Positions 24,980-33,918 of a DNA stretch of 64,000 nucleotides are shown here, one piece after another (position 1 is the first letter of the stretch; each line of letters opens with the position of its first letter). Source of the DNA: Paenibacillus planticolens. GTDB lineage: Bacteria > Bacillota > Bacilli > Paenibacillales > NBRC-103111. The translations under genes were made by a program, and so were the position numbers. Under the pieces are notes generated by a model. That model had not been told where the DNA came from. It ran no database searches and saw only the letters and a program-made list of their open reading frames with translations. The stretch lies in contig NZ_WHNZ01000026.1 in NCBI RefSeq assembly GCF_013141725.1, forward strand, positions 124,001-188,000, written 5' to 3'.

Positions 24980-25917
24980 ATACGATTCCAAACCGACAAG
25001 TCATTTGCGAGACACTATTGGAAAAAGCGCAGCATGACCGTTCCATCATGGTGCTTGCCAGCGATTCGCGAGGTTCGGCAGCCATGGGGCCGTTCGCCAA
25101 AGCATTGCCGGAACAATTCGTTGAAGTGGGCATTGCTGAACAAAATATCGTCGGCATTTCCGCAGGTCTTGCCCACAGCGGCAAAAAGCCGTTCGTTACT
25201 TCGCCCGCCTGTTTTCTTAGCATGCGCAGCATCGAGCAAATCAAAGTGGACGTCGCTTATTCGGCGACGAACGTCAAGCTGGTGGGAATCAGCGGTGGCG
25301 TCAGTTACGGCGCGCTTGGCATGTCGCATCATTCGGTGCAGGATGTAGCCGTTATGCGAGCCATACCGGGCATTGCCGTGATGATGCCGGCTGACCGTCA
25401 TGAAACGAAGCGGATGACGGAAGCGCTCGTTAATCACGATGGCGGCGTATATGTCCGGATTGGCCGTAACGCAGTTGAAGACGTGTATGAATCGGATAAT
25501 TATGAATTCATTATAGGTAAAGCAGTTAGGATGCGCGAAGGCAGTGATGTGACGATCATCGCAGCAGGGGAAACCGTTCGTGTCGCACTGGATGCTCATG
25601 AGGCCTTGAAAGAAGCGGGCGTATCTTGCCGGGTCATCAATATGCATACGATAAAGCCTCTGGATGTAGCGGCGATCATTCAAGCAGCGCAAGAAACCGG
25701 CCATTTGATTACTGTGGAAGAGCACAGCGTTCATGGCGGACTTGGTGCAGCTGTGTCGGAAGTGGTCGTTCAACATTGTCCGGTACCGATGCGTATTATC
25801 GGCATCCCGGACGAACCGGCAATTGCCGGGAAAACCGCCGAGGTTTTCGGGCATTATGGAATCAGCGCCGGCAATCTTAAACGTGTGGCGCTTGGCATGC
25901 TCGGCAGACAGGAGTAA
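24976..25917 (+). CDS. Transketolase C-terminal subunit (split transketolase)
   Basis: A 313-residue protein with the pyrimidine-binding domain (FVEVGIAEQNIVGISAGLA, with the catalytic Glu of the EQ motif, and GALGMSHHSVQDVAVMRAIPG) and a C-terminal transketolase domain (VINMHTIKPLD; EEHSVHGGLGAAVSEVV). It pairs with the upstream N-terminal subunit to form a complete two-carbon ketol transfer enzyme. The 4-base overlap indicates coupled translation. Deoxyxylulose-phosphate synthase is excluded by the split architecture and neighbours. Confidence 0.9.
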   Translation: MNTIPNRQVICETLLEKAQHDRSIMVLASDSRGSAAMGPFAKALPEQFVEVGIAEQNIVGISAGLAHSGKKPFVTSPACFLSMRSIEQIKVDVAYSATNVKLVGISGGVSYGALGMSHHSVQDVAVMRAIPGIAVMMPADRHETKRMTEALVNHDGGVYVRIGRNAVEDVYESDNYEFIIGKAVRMREGSDVTIIAAGETVRVALDAHEALKEAGVSCRVINMHTIKPLDVAAIIQAAQETGHLITVEEHSVHGGLGAAVSEVVVQHCPVPMRIIGIPDEPAIAGKTAEVFGHYGISAGNLKRVALGMLGRQE

Positions 25918-25922
25918 CCGCG

Positions 25923-27437
25923 ATGGAGAAGCCCTATTTGCTTGCGATCGATCAAAGCACATCAAGTACGAAAGCGCTCGTTATCGACCGCTCAGGTCAG
26001 ATTATTGCCCGTAGCGCAATCCCGCATCAGCCATATTACCCGCGCCCGGGTTGGGTTGAGCACGATCCGATGGAAATTTACAATAATGTGATTCGATCTG
26101 CTCTAGAAGCGCTGGCCTCTGCTGAGATCGCACCGGAATCGCTGGCCGCATTAACGATTACGAACCAACGGGAGACGGCTGTTCTCTGGGATCGAACGAC
26201 AGGGCTTCCGGTGCATGCCGCGATTGTATGGCAATGTCAGCGAACAGCTGACCAGTGCGCCGCCTATCAAAGGGCAGGGCACGAGGAAACGGTGCGGGCG
26301 AAAACAGGGCTAATGCTCGACCCGTATTTCTCGGCGGCGAAATGGGGCTGGATTTTGCAGCATGCCGAAGGAGTGCGCGAGAAGCTTGCTGAAGGCAAGC
26401 TTCTTGCCGGTACGATCGACAGCTGGCTGCTGTGGAAGCTGACCAGCGGGAGGGCGCACGCGACGGATTACACGAATGCCAGCCGCACCTCGCTTTTCAA
26501 CATCCACACCTTACAGTGGGATGAGGAGCTGTGCGGCTTGTTCGGTGTGCCGTCAGAGCTGCTGCCCGAGGTCAAATCCTCGGATGAGATTTTCGGATAC
26601 ACGGAAGATAAGGCTTTATTCGGCGAATGCCGGGTTCCCATAACAGGGGTGATCGGCGACTCGCAAGGAGCTTTATTCGGCAATCAGTGCTTCGATGCGG
26701 GGATGGCCAAAGCCACCTACGGCACAGGCACTTCGGTGCTGATGAATGTAGGCGAACGGCCTATTTCATCCGGCAACGGGCTCGTGAGCGCCATCGCTTG
26801 GGGAAGAGGCGGCAAAGTGACGTATGCCGTAGAAGCCGTAATCCGCACTACCGGCGACAGCTTGGTATGGGTACGGGATAACTTGGGCTTGTTCCGGACC
26901 TTTGAGGAAATGGAGCAGATGCTCGAACATACGCCAGATAGTGAGGGCGTTTATTTGGTGCCTGCGTTCGTCGGTCTGGGCGCGCCTTACTGGGATTCCT
27001 ATGCCAGAGCATCCCTTACCGGAATGAATCGGGGGACGACCAAAGCGCACATCATCCGGGCAGCCCTTGAGAGCATTGCCTTTCAAGTATACGATGCGGT
27101 TAAACTCATGGAGTCGGAAACGGGGGTCGCCCTTCAAGAGCTGCGTGCAGATGGCGGGGCTTCCGATAATGCAAACCTGATGCAATTTCAGGCCGATTTG
27201 CTGGGGAAAACTGTCGTGAAGTCCGAAGTTGCGGAATTGTCCGCTTTGGGCTCCGTTTATTTGGGAGGCGTCGGGATCGGCTTTTGGCCGTCGCTTGAAT
27301 CGGTTCGTTCAGAGCAAGAAGGTTATGTCACCTATCCGTCCACAATGAAACCGGAAGTACGTGAAGCGCATTGTTCAGGCTGGAAAAAGGCGGTAAACTC
27401 CGTGTTAACACGGAAGATGCAAGAAGGGGAGAGATGA
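25923..27437 (+). CDS. FGGY-family carbohydrate kinase (glycerol kinase-like)
   Basis: A 504-residue FGGY kinase: N-terminal LLAIDQSTSSTKALVID phosphate-binding motif, the glycerol-kinase-like block TITNQRETAVLWDR, and the C-terminal ATPase half with YGTGTSVLMNVG and ELRADGGASDNANLMQFQADLLG. It resembles GlpK more than xylulokinase, but no glpF or glpD is nearby. In an operon with an isomerase and split transketolase the substrate is more likely a ketopentose such as apulose or a related ketose. Start ATG follows the transketolase stop by 5 bases. Confidence 0.88.
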   Translation: MEKPYLLAIDQSTSSTKALVIDRSGQIIARSAIPHQPYYPRPGWVEHDPMEIYNNVIRSALEALASAEIAPESLAALTITNQRETAVLWDRTTGLPVHAAIVWQCQRTADQCAAYQRAGHEETVRAKTGLMLDPYFSAAKWGWILQHAEGVREKLAEGKLLAGTIDSWLLWKLTSGRAHATDYTNASRTSLFNIHTLQWDEELCGLFGVPSELLPEVKSSDEIFGYTEDKALFGECRVPITGVIGDSQGALFGNQCFDAGMAKATYGTGTSVLMNVGERPISSGNGLVSAIAWGRGGKVTYAVEAVIRTTGDSLVWVRDNLGLFRTFEEMEQMLEHTPDSEGVYLVPAFVGLGAPYWDSYARASLTGMNRGTTKAHIIRAALESIAFQVYDAVKLMESETGVALQELRADGGASDNANLMQFQADLLGKTVVKSEVAELSALGSVYLGGVGIGFWPSLESVRSEQEGYVTYPSTMKPEVREAHCSGWKKAVNSVLTRKMQEGER

Positions 27438-28387
27438 TGGTGCCACACGATTTTATGCCCTATGAGGTTCCAGAGCAAAAGCAGGTACGCGTCATTATAA
27501 ATACCGATGCCAAAAACGAGGCGGACGATCAATACGCGATCGTACATGCCATTTTATCGCAACGCTTACAAATTAAAGGGATCATAGGCGCACATTTCGG
27601 TGCTAGAAGCGCTACGGGGATGGAAGAATCCTATGAGGAAGTCGAGCATGTGCTCCGGCTAATGGGGATGAGAGGGCAGTATGACGTCTATCGGGGGGCG
27701 CCTCACAAAATCCGGGATATCCACACACCTGTGCCATCCGAAGGCAGTCAACTTATTATCGACGAGGCGATGAAGGACGATCCGAGGCCATTATTTGTCA
27801 TATTTCAAGGACCGCTAACCGATTTGGCTTCCGCTTATTTGCAGGAGCCGAGAATCGCGGATCGCCTTACCGCTGTTTGGATCGGAGGAGGTACGTATCC
27901 TGAGGGGCATGAAGAATTTAACTTATCCAATGATGTCGCTGCGGTCAATGTCGTTTTTAATTCGCCTATCCCGTTGTGGCAGGTGCCTAAGGATGTGTAC
28001 GAAATGGTTCGCGTGGGGATTGCCGAGCTTGCGTTAAAGGTTCGCCCTCATGGCCGTATCGGCGGCTATTTGTACGACTATCTCGTGAGCCACAACATGA
28101 ACAACGGACATCGTCCTCAGTGGCCGAAAGGGGAAACTTGGGTGCTTGGCGATTCGCCGGCCGTTTCCCTGCTGCTGGAAGAGCAAAGGTTCGACTATGA
28201 GATGGTCGAGGCGCCGAATGTCGATGCCGATATGCGTTATATCGCTAAGCCGGGGAACCGCCAAATTCGCGTGTATCGAAGCGTGGACGCCCGATTTATT
28301 TTGGAGGATTTCTACGCCAAGTTGGCATTGTTTGCTCTCTATGAGAAAGAGCTGGATTCGCAGCGATGCGGGCAGCAAATACCGTGA
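27434..28387 (+). CDS. Inosine/uridine-preferring nucleoside hydrolase family protein
   Basis: A 317-residue protein with the family's N-terminal calcium-binding motif in the form NTDAKNEADDQYAIVHAIL and a later FNLSNDVAAVNVVF segment that supplies further metal or ribose ligands. Family members cleave N-ribosides to free ribose and base; here the protein may release the pentose fed into the operon. Start is the first of two adjacent ATG codons, overlapping the kinase stop by 4 bases with GGGGAGAG in front. The motif differs from the textbook DTDPGxDD (NTDxxxEADD), so the substrate may be unusual. Confidence 0.8.
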   Translation: MMVPHDFMPYEVPEQKQVRVIINTDAKNEADDQYAIVHAILSQRLQIKGIIGAHFGARSATGMEESYEEVEHVLRLMGMRGQYDVYRGAPHKIRDIHTPVPSEGSQLIIDEAMKDDPRPLFVIFQGPLTDLASAYLQEPRIADRLTAVWIGGGTYPEGHEEFNLSNDVAAVNVVFNSPIPLWQVPKDVYEMVRVGIAELALKVRPHGRIGGYLYDYLVSHNMNNGHRPQWPKGETWVLGDSPAVSLLLEEQRFDYEMVEAPNVDADMRYIAKPGNRQIRVYRSVDARFILEDFYAKLALFALYEKELDSQRCGQQIP

Positions 28388-28407
28388 TCCGGCGATGAGC
28401 GGATGCG

Positions 28408-28447
28408 AGGAGAAAGGTCGGCCACTTTGTGTGGCCGGCTTTTTCTC
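28408..28447 (+). terminator. Intrinsic terminator of the isomerase operon
   Basis: GAGAAAGGTCGGCCAC pairs with GTGGCCGGCTTTTTCTC (G-U pairs allowed), loop TTTGT, with the T run inside the right arm. It starts 20 bases after the last stop codon. Confidence 0.88.
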
Positions 28448-28489
28448 GTATTTGTGGGTGGGGAGTGGATCGTGGAGAGCGGTTGGTGG

Positions 28490-28830
28490 TAAGTAGTGAG
28501 TGGTGAGTGGTGAGTGGTGAGTGGTGAGTGGTGAGTGGTGAGTGGTGAGTGGAGGGTAGTGAGTGGTGAGTGGTGAGTGGTGAGTGGTGAGTGGTGAGTG
28601 GTGAGTGGTGAGTGGTGAGGAGTGAGGAGTGAGGAGTGAGGAGTGAGGAGTGAGGAGTGAGTGGTGAGTAGTGAGAAGTGAGTAGTGAGGAGTGAGTGGT
28701 GAGTAGTGAGTGGTGGGCAGTGAGTGGTGAGTGGTGAGTAGTGGGTAGTGAGAAGTGAGTGGTGAGTGGGGAGGGGTGAGTGGTGAGTAGTGGGTAGTGA
28801 GAAGTGAGTGGTGAGTGGTGATTAGTGAGT
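28490..28830. repeat. Long heptanucleotide microsatellite (unit GTGAGTG)
   Basis: About 340 bases of 7-base units, mostly GTGAGTG with runs of GTGAGGA and GTGAGTA variants. Every unit keeps the period, so the tract is a single expanded array with point variants. Confidence 0.95.
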
Positions 28831-29024
28831 GTGGTGCTGCGAGATTCTGTTGCGGGAGAGTGCTGGAAAGGCCGTCTTGCGGCTCCGTGATTAAGTGGAA
28901 TCGCTGTGAGTGGCCGACAAATCAGTCTTATGTACTGTAGATTATTCTGCTTAGTAGGCGGCTTTTTCTTTTGTCTTCATGACGCGCAAACTTCTAGCAG
29001 TACCGCTGCAACTTATTGCGAAAG

Positions 29025-29201
29025 GGAACTAGAGGGCGCTATTTCAGCCAAAACAACAAATTTCAGTAAGCAAACGGAACTACAGGGTCTTATTTGTGCC
29101 CGGATAGGTGTATTTGACTCAGAATCGTCAGAATAGCGGATCTTTGTTCCCTCTACTTTTTTAATTAGCTGTTTTTGGAGTAAATAGGGGACCATAGTTC
29201 C
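29025..29201. repeat. Mirrored four-unit intergenic repeat, copy E (177 bp)
   Basis: Forward units start at 29025 and 29076; reversed units end at 29150 and 29201, both 51 bases apart. The third unit is degenerate (TTTGTTCC). Confidence 0.9.
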
Positions 29202-29256
29202 CACTTGAGCGGAATGGAATATATGCTTATGCGCTTTCCTTAGTGCCAATGACCAA

Positions 29257-29595
29257 ATCGGCCGTAGAGCTGGGGGACACGGCGCGAGAGGACCCAAAAG
29301 GCCTTCTCGGAAGCCGTGAAGGCCTAATTTTGCGCTGAGACAGCCGAAAAGGCCGTCTCAAGAGGAAGAATCGGCCGTAGAGCTGGGCGACACGGCGCGA
29401 GAGAACCCAAAAGGCCTTCTCGGAAGCCGTGAAGGCCTAATTTTGCTCTGAGACAGCCAAAAAGGCCGTCTCAAGAGGAAAAATCGGCCGTAGAGCTGTG
29501 CAACACGGCGCGAGAGGACCCAAAAGGCCTTCTCGGAAGCCGTGAAGGCATGCTCCTGCGCCGAGACAGCCCAAAAGGCCGTCTCAAGAGCTGGA
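29257..29595. repeat. Triple 113-bp tandem repeat with internal hairpins
   Basis: Units start ATCGGCCGTAGAGCTG at 29257, 29370 and 29483, exactly 113 bases apart, with few differences. Each unit has two inverted repeats: AGGCCTTC/GAAGGCCT followed by AATTTTG, and GAGAC(A)GCC/GGC(C)GTCTC. Six potential hairpins therefore lie in series. Confidence 0.93.
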
Positions 29596-29679
29596 ACCCG
29601 CTTAGCCAGCTCTGTTTTCTTCTTTTTAAAGCTGGCAAAAGGAATACTTCAAAGCTCCAGCTTTCATGCAGCTTCCGAA

Positions 29680-29711
29680 GGCCGAAAACAACAGGTTTCG
29701 GCCCATTTTTT
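29680..29711 (+). terminator. Intrinsic terminator upstream of the marR-like gene
   Basis: GGCCGAAA and TTTCGGCC form an 8-bp stem with an 8-base loop, followed by CATTTTTT. It lies 120 bases before the MarR start with no gene before it, only the 113-bp repeat array. Confidence 0.75.
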
Positions 29712-29830
29712 GAGTGCGGAAACTCACAATTCTACATATATCCAGTTGCATAAAAGCGTGGTATGATGGGTGATGTCATAATATTTCGTATGCGAAAGAT
29801 CTAAGCGTTTAGGCTGGATGAGGGGGGCGC

Positions 29831-30277
29831 GTGTTGGAAGAGGTTAGAGATCTTGTGGCTGAATTAACGAGGCTGCACAAAGTAAGGGGATCTTTACTGT
29901 ATAGGGAACTTCAGCGAGAGGAGCTGACGGGACCTCAGTTGTTTATTTTACGTGAATTGTTTCAGAAACAACCTAGAAAGCTGGGGGATTTGGCTCAGTC
30001 AGTGAATCTTAGTAACAGTACAGTTTCCGGTATTGTTGATCGGCTGGAACGGGATGGGATGGTGGAACGCAAGAGAGATGAGCAAGATCGCAGGGTGGTC
30101 TGGATTGGTACGACTGATTTCTGCCAGCAGATGAAGAAAACGAAGATTGAGACAATGAATAGCGAGTTTTACGCAGGTTTAGAAAACGTCTTTACTCCTG
30201 AGCAGATTCAGACGTGCAAAGAAGTGGTAGGAATACTTATTAAACATTTGGAGAAAAAGCTGGAGGGAACGGAATGA
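29831..30277 (+). CDS. MarR family transcriptional regulator
   Basis: A 148-residue winged-helix regulator: LTGPQLFILRELF, then LGDLAQSVNLSNSTVSGIVDRLERDGMVERKRDEQDRRVVWI, the usual recognition helix and wing with the conserved D-x-R-x-x-x. It probably represses the multidrug efflux operon it heads; its stop overlaps the next start (ATGA at 30274-30277). Start codon is GTG 29831 with a GAGGGGGG ribosome binding site; TTG 29834 is next in frame. Ligand unknown. Confidence 0.92.
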   Translation: MLEEVRDLVAELTRLHKVRGSLLYRELQREELTGPQLFILRELFQKQPRKLGDLAQSVNLSNSTVSGIVDRLERDGMVERKRDEQDRRVVWIGTTDFCQQMKKTKIETMNSEFYAGLENVFTPEQIQTCKEVVGILIKHLEKKLEGTE

Positions 30278-30933
30278 AACGTAAATTAATTCTAATTGTT
30301 ATTCTGGCTGTCATTGTCATTAGCGGAGCCTATATCGGCGGTTATTACTGGTATCAGGGCGCTAACTACGTTGCGACAGACAATGCCCGTATCTCGGGAG
30401 ATATTTATCGGGTCATGCCCCGAATTTCCGGCAAAATCAATACCCTTGGCGTTAAAATAGGCGATACGGTTGTGGCTGATCAAATCGTCGGACAGCAGGA
30501 TATTACGAATTTATCGAATAGTTTATTAGATCAAGCGTCATTACGCTCGCCGATCAGCGGAACCGTGATTCAAACCTCGGCTAAGGTTGGCGAAGTAGTG
30601 GCTCCCGGTCAGTCCGTTGCGATGATTGTGGATAAGAACGCCTTATTCGTATCGGCAGACATTGATGAAACGAAAATCAAAAAAATACATGTGGGGCAAT
30701 TGGTAACATTCGATATCGATACATACGGCGGAACCGAGTTCCAAGGGAAAGTAACGGAGATCGGTCAGGCGACGGCTTCCACGTTCTCATTGCTTCCAAC
30801 AACGAGCTCCAGCGGGAACTTCACCAAAGTTACACAACGTATGAATGTAAAGGTATCTATAGACGACTATAAGGGATTGGATCTGGCGCCAGGTATGAAT
30901 GCGTCGATCAAAATCCATATCAAAGGGGAGTAA
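30274..30933 (+). CDS. Short EmrA/HlyD-type membrane fusion protein
   Basis: A 219-residue protein with one N-terminal membrane anchor (residues 4-26), an EmrA-like beginning (ANYVATDNARISGDIYRVMPRISGKI), a lipoyl/barrel-sandwich region and beta-barrel. The coiled-coil hairpin normally inserted between the two lipoyl halves is nearly absent (only a NLSNSLLDQASLRSPISGTV link), so it is about 150 residues shorter than Gram-negative EmrA. It should act at the outer face of the membrane as partner of the DHA2 pump encoded two genes downstream. Overlaps the MarR gene by 4 bases. Confidence 0.85.
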   Translation: MKRKLILIVILAVIVISGAYIGGYYWYQGANYVATDNARISGDIYRVMPRISGKINTLGVKIGDTVVADQIVGQQDITNLSNSLLDQASLRSPISGTVIQTSAKVGEVVAPGQSVAMIVDKNALFVSADIDETKIKKIHVGQLVTFDIDTYGGTEFQGKVTEIGQATASTFSLLPTTSSSGNFTKVTQRMNVKVSIDDYKGLDLAPGMNASIKIHIKGE

Positions 30934-30936
30934 CGA

Positions 30937-32259
30937 TTGCCCATGAAAAAACATCTTAACGTAGTTTTATCTTTAAGTGTTCTGGCCGGCTCCATGCTGC
31001 TTGCGAGCGGCTGCAGTTCTTCACCGACAAGTGCTGCCCAAGCAGCTGTACCCTCGGTCAAGGTGATTACGATCAACGGTGCGAATGCTGCCAATGCAAG
31101 CGGTAAGCTAGCAAGTGATCAAACCGTTCAAGTCGTGTCCAAAATAGGCGGAAAAATTGCTTCTGTTGCTGTAGAAGAAGGCGCAAAAGTGAAAAAGGGC
31201 GATCTGCTCGTACAGCTCGACACCGAAGACTTAGTCCAACAACTGGATCAAGCACAAGCGGGACTGACGGCATCGCAAGCCAAATTGGCCGATACACAAG
31301 CAGGTGCCCGTTCGCAGGATTTGCAGGCGGCAATGGCGTCAGTCGAGCAAGCCAAAGCGGCTGTTAACCAGGCCAAAGCAGGGGTGTCGCAAGCGCAAGC
31401 CGCTTATGATCTTGTGACCAAAGGGTACAATCATGCGAAGAATTTTTATGATCAAGGCGATGTAAGCTCTGACGATCTGGATAAAGCAACGCTCGATTAC
31501 GAAAAAGCCAAAGGAGCTAATGAATCCGCTCTTTCGGCACAACAGGCAGCGAATGCGCAATTGACTGCGGCCGAAGCTAAGCTGAGCTTAGCTAGAGAAG
31601 GCGCAACGGCAAATACGTTAGAACAGTTAAAAGCCGATGTATCAGCGAAGCAAGCCGCCTTGAACCTCGTTCAAATCGCTATCAAAAATGCGGGTATCGT
31701 GTCCCCGATAGACGGCGTGATTGTTAAAAAGAACGCAAATGCAGGAGAAATGGCTCAAGCAGGGGCAGCATTACTGACTGTTGTCAACGTGGATAAAGTG
31801 AAAGTTGAAGTCAGCGTGCCCGAAGGAATGATTAATTCGATCAAGCAAGGAGCCAAAGGAACCGTTGTGGTCCCTAGTATTCCAGGAAAAACGTTCGAAG
31901 GAACGATCACTTTCGTAAGTCCGGTTTCCGATACGAATAATAATACTTTCCCAGTGAAGCTGACGGTAAACAATCCGGATGGCACCTTGCATGCGGGGGC
32001 TATCGCCAGTGTGGCATTCGGAGATGGCGGCAGCGAAAGTCGTGTGGAAGTGCCTAAAGTTGCGCTTATCCAAAAAGACGGCAAATCGGTCGCTTTCAAG
32101 CTCAGCGGCGACACTGTCCAATCTGTCGTGCTCCAGACCGAAGATAAGAACCAAGACTGGGTATATCTTAAAGGAGACTCCGCTTTGAAACCGGGTGATA
32201 AAATCGTCTTGAACCCCGGCGACAAGCTGACGGACGGAGCCAAGGTTCATGCCGAGTAA
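30937..32259 (+). CDS. RND-type periplasmic adaptor lipoprotein (HlyD_D23/MacA-like)
   Basis: A 440-residue lipoprotein: signal ending LLASGCSSS, a lipoyl half (IGGKIASVAVEEGAKVKKGDLLVQLD), a long Ala/Gln/Lys-rich coiled-coil hairpin (about residues 95-245), the second lipoyl half (IVSPIDGVIVKKNANAGEMAQAG) and a beta-barrel. It complements the neighbouring EmrA-like protein that lacks a coiled coil. TTG 30937 sits 6-7 bases after GGGGAG and is favoured by spacing; ATG 30943 gives the same signal peptide. Adaptors like this in Firmicutes accompany ABC or MFS exporters. Confidence 0.88.
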   Translation: MPMKKHLNVVLSLSVLAGSMLLASGCSSSPTSAAQAAVPSVKVITINGANAANASGKLASDQTVQVVSKIGGKIASVAVEEGAKVKKGDLLVQLDTEDLVQQLDQAQAGLTASQAKLADTQAGARSQDLQAAMASVEQAKAAVNQAKAGVSQAQAAYDLVTKGYNHAKNFYDQGDVSSDDLDKATLDYEKAKGANESALSAQQAANAQLTAAEAKLSLAREGATANTLEQLKADVSAKQAALNLVQIAIKNAGIVSPIDGVIVKKNANAGEMAQAGAALLTVVNVDKVKVEVSVPEGMINSIKQGAKGTVVVPSIPGKTFEGTITFVSPVSDTNNNTFPVKLTVNNPDGTLHAGAIASVAFGDGGSESRVEVPKVALIQKDGKSVAFKLSGDTVQSVVLQTEDKNQDWVYLKGDSALKPGDKIVLNPGDKLTDGAKVHAE

Positions 32260-32273
32260 AGGAGGCTGCAACA

Positions 32274-33899
32274 ATGTCAACAACAACGGCAGAAACAGCT
32301 ACTCCCACGGCTGAGCCGCAAGAGGAGAAAATTACAGTCTACCAATGGTTAGCGCTGCTAGTACTCATCTTAGGCACATTTTTAGCAATTCTCGATAATA
32401 GCTTAATGAACGTTGCGATACCGAAGCTCATGGCTGTATTCGGCTCTACGTCGACGGAAATTGAATGGGTTGTTACGGGGTATATGCTCGCTTCAGCGGT
32501 TGTTGTCCCTATGGGCGGATTTCTAGCTGACCGCTTCGGTTACAAAACAACGTTTCTGACAACGGTGAGCGCTTTTATTGTCGGCTCGGTATTATGCGGA
32601 ATCGCTTGGAGCGATACAAGTCTAATCATTTTCCGGATCATTCAAGGACTTGGCGGCGGTTTTATTATGCCTGTCGGTATGGCCATGCTTTACCAAATCA
32701 TGCCACGGAGCAAAATTCAAGTCGCTATGGGGATCTGGGGGATAGCGGCCATGGCTGCGCCTGCGATGGGGCCGACATTAAGCGGATATTTAATCGATAA
32801 TTTTAGCTGGCGTTATTTATTTTATATCAACGTTCCGATCGGGATTATTGCCGTAGGTCTTGGTTTGATTATTTTAAAAGAGACACCTAGACACACTGGA
32901 CTGAAGTTTGATTATGTCGGCAGTATATTGTGTATGATTGTTTTCAGCACACTGCTTCTGGCGTTAACGGACGGCCAATCCGACGGGTGGACTTCCTTCT
33001 ATATTGTAAGTTTGTTTTTCGTCTCCATTTCTTGTTTTGTTCTCTTAATTTGGTTCGAGCTGGGCAAAGATAATCCGATTATGGATTTTCGATTGTTCAA
33101 AAATCCAGTGTTTACGCTAAGTTTGGCAGCATCAAGCTTTGTCATGATTTCCATGCAGGGCGGTATTTATATGATGCCAATCTTTATGCAAAACGTAACG
33201 GGTTTGACGCCCATGCAAACCGGATTGGTCATGATGCCGCAATCGATCGCCATGGCTTTCATGATGCCTATTGCCGGCAAGCTTGTTTCTAAATACGGGG
33301 TCGTGCCTCTTGGTATCGCGGGTTTGGCTATTATTGGCTGTACGACCTTAGAGATGCATGTGCTTTCTCAACAAACGACGACTCACTGGATAAGCGGATT
33401 GCTCGTTATTCGAGGTATTGGCATTGGCTTATGCATGATGCCGTTATCTTCAGCGGGGATGAACACGCTGCCCAACCATCTGATAGGCAGAGCTTCCTCC
33501 GTATCGAATGTCATCCGAAATGTCATGGCATCGCTTGGAATTGCGCTGTTGACCAGCCTTATGAATAACAAATCCACACAGTTCGGAGCAAGATTCAATG
33601 AATCTATTTCTACGAATACGCCAGCATTTGCCGATTTTCAAACGAATGTCGTTAACCGTTACCTGGAGCTCGGAACGGACGCGTCTTCAGCATCCGGCGG
33701 TGTTACAGGCGTTCTATTCGGACTCGTACAAAAAGAGGCTTTGACAAGAGCGATTGCAGACACACTGATGATATCTGCGATTCCGGCTTTTATAGCGATC
33801 ATCTTAGTCTTCTTCATGCGCCAGAAAAAGAAAAATCAAGCAGCCGAGCAGAATTCCACTGCTTCTGACGCTCAGCATCATGTAATGATTGAAATGTAG
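32274..33899 (+). CDS. DHA2 (EmrB/QacA-like) MFS drug efflux transporter
   Basis: A 541-residue, 14-helix major facilitator. The DHA2 motif C-like region and D/E motifs are present: LDNSLMNVAIPKLM in helix 1, WVVTGYMLASAVVVPMGGFLADRFGYK (motif A) and GPTLSGYLIDNFSWRYLFYINVP. Proton-driven export of toxic lipophilic compounds across the membrane is expected. It is third after two adaptor proteins in a MarR-controlled operon, the classical EmrAB arrangement with an extra adaptor. AAAGGAGG precedes the ATG at 32274. Confidence 0.92.
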   Translation: MSTTTAETATPTAEPQEEKITVYQWLALLVLILGTFLAILDNSLMNVAIPKLMAVFGSTSTEIEWVVTGYMLASAVVVPMGGFLADRFGYKTTFLTTVSAFIVGSVLCGIAWSDTSLIIFRIIQGLGGGFIMPVGMAMLYQIMPRSKIQVAMGIWGIAAMAAPAMGPTLSGYLIDNFSWRYLFYINVPIGIIAVGLGLIILKETPRHTGLKFDYVGSILCMIVFSTLLLALTDGQSDGWTSFYIVSLFFVSISCFVLLIWFELGKDNPIMDFRLFKNPVFTLSLAASSFVMISMQGGIYMMPIFMQNVTGLTPMQTGLVMMPQSIAMAFMMPIAGKLVSKYGVVPLGIAGLAIIGCTTLEMHVLSQQTTTHWISGLLVIRGIGIGLCMMPLSSAGMNTLPNHLIGRASSVSNVIRNVMASLGIALLTSLMNNKSTQFGARFNESISTNTPAFADFQTNVVNRYLELGTDASSASGGVTGVLFGLVQKEALTRAIADTLMISAIPAFIAIILVFFMRQKKKNQAAEQNSTASDAQHHVMIEM

Positions 33900-33918
33900 A
33901 CTTAGGAGGAAATAAAAG

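Larger units (their letters stand above)
28388..29830. other. Gene-free 1.4-kb stretch of repeats
   Basis: It holds the operon terminator (28408-28447), a long heptanucleotide microsatellite (about 28490-28830), repeat copy E (29025-29201), a triple 113-bp tandem repeat (29257-29595) and a second terminator (29680-29711). No believable coding sequence was found. Confidence 0.8.

Noticed and set aside
28906..29766. Small plus-strand frames between 28.9 and 29.8 kb
   Set aside because: They run through repeat copy E and the 113-base array and carry no start signals.
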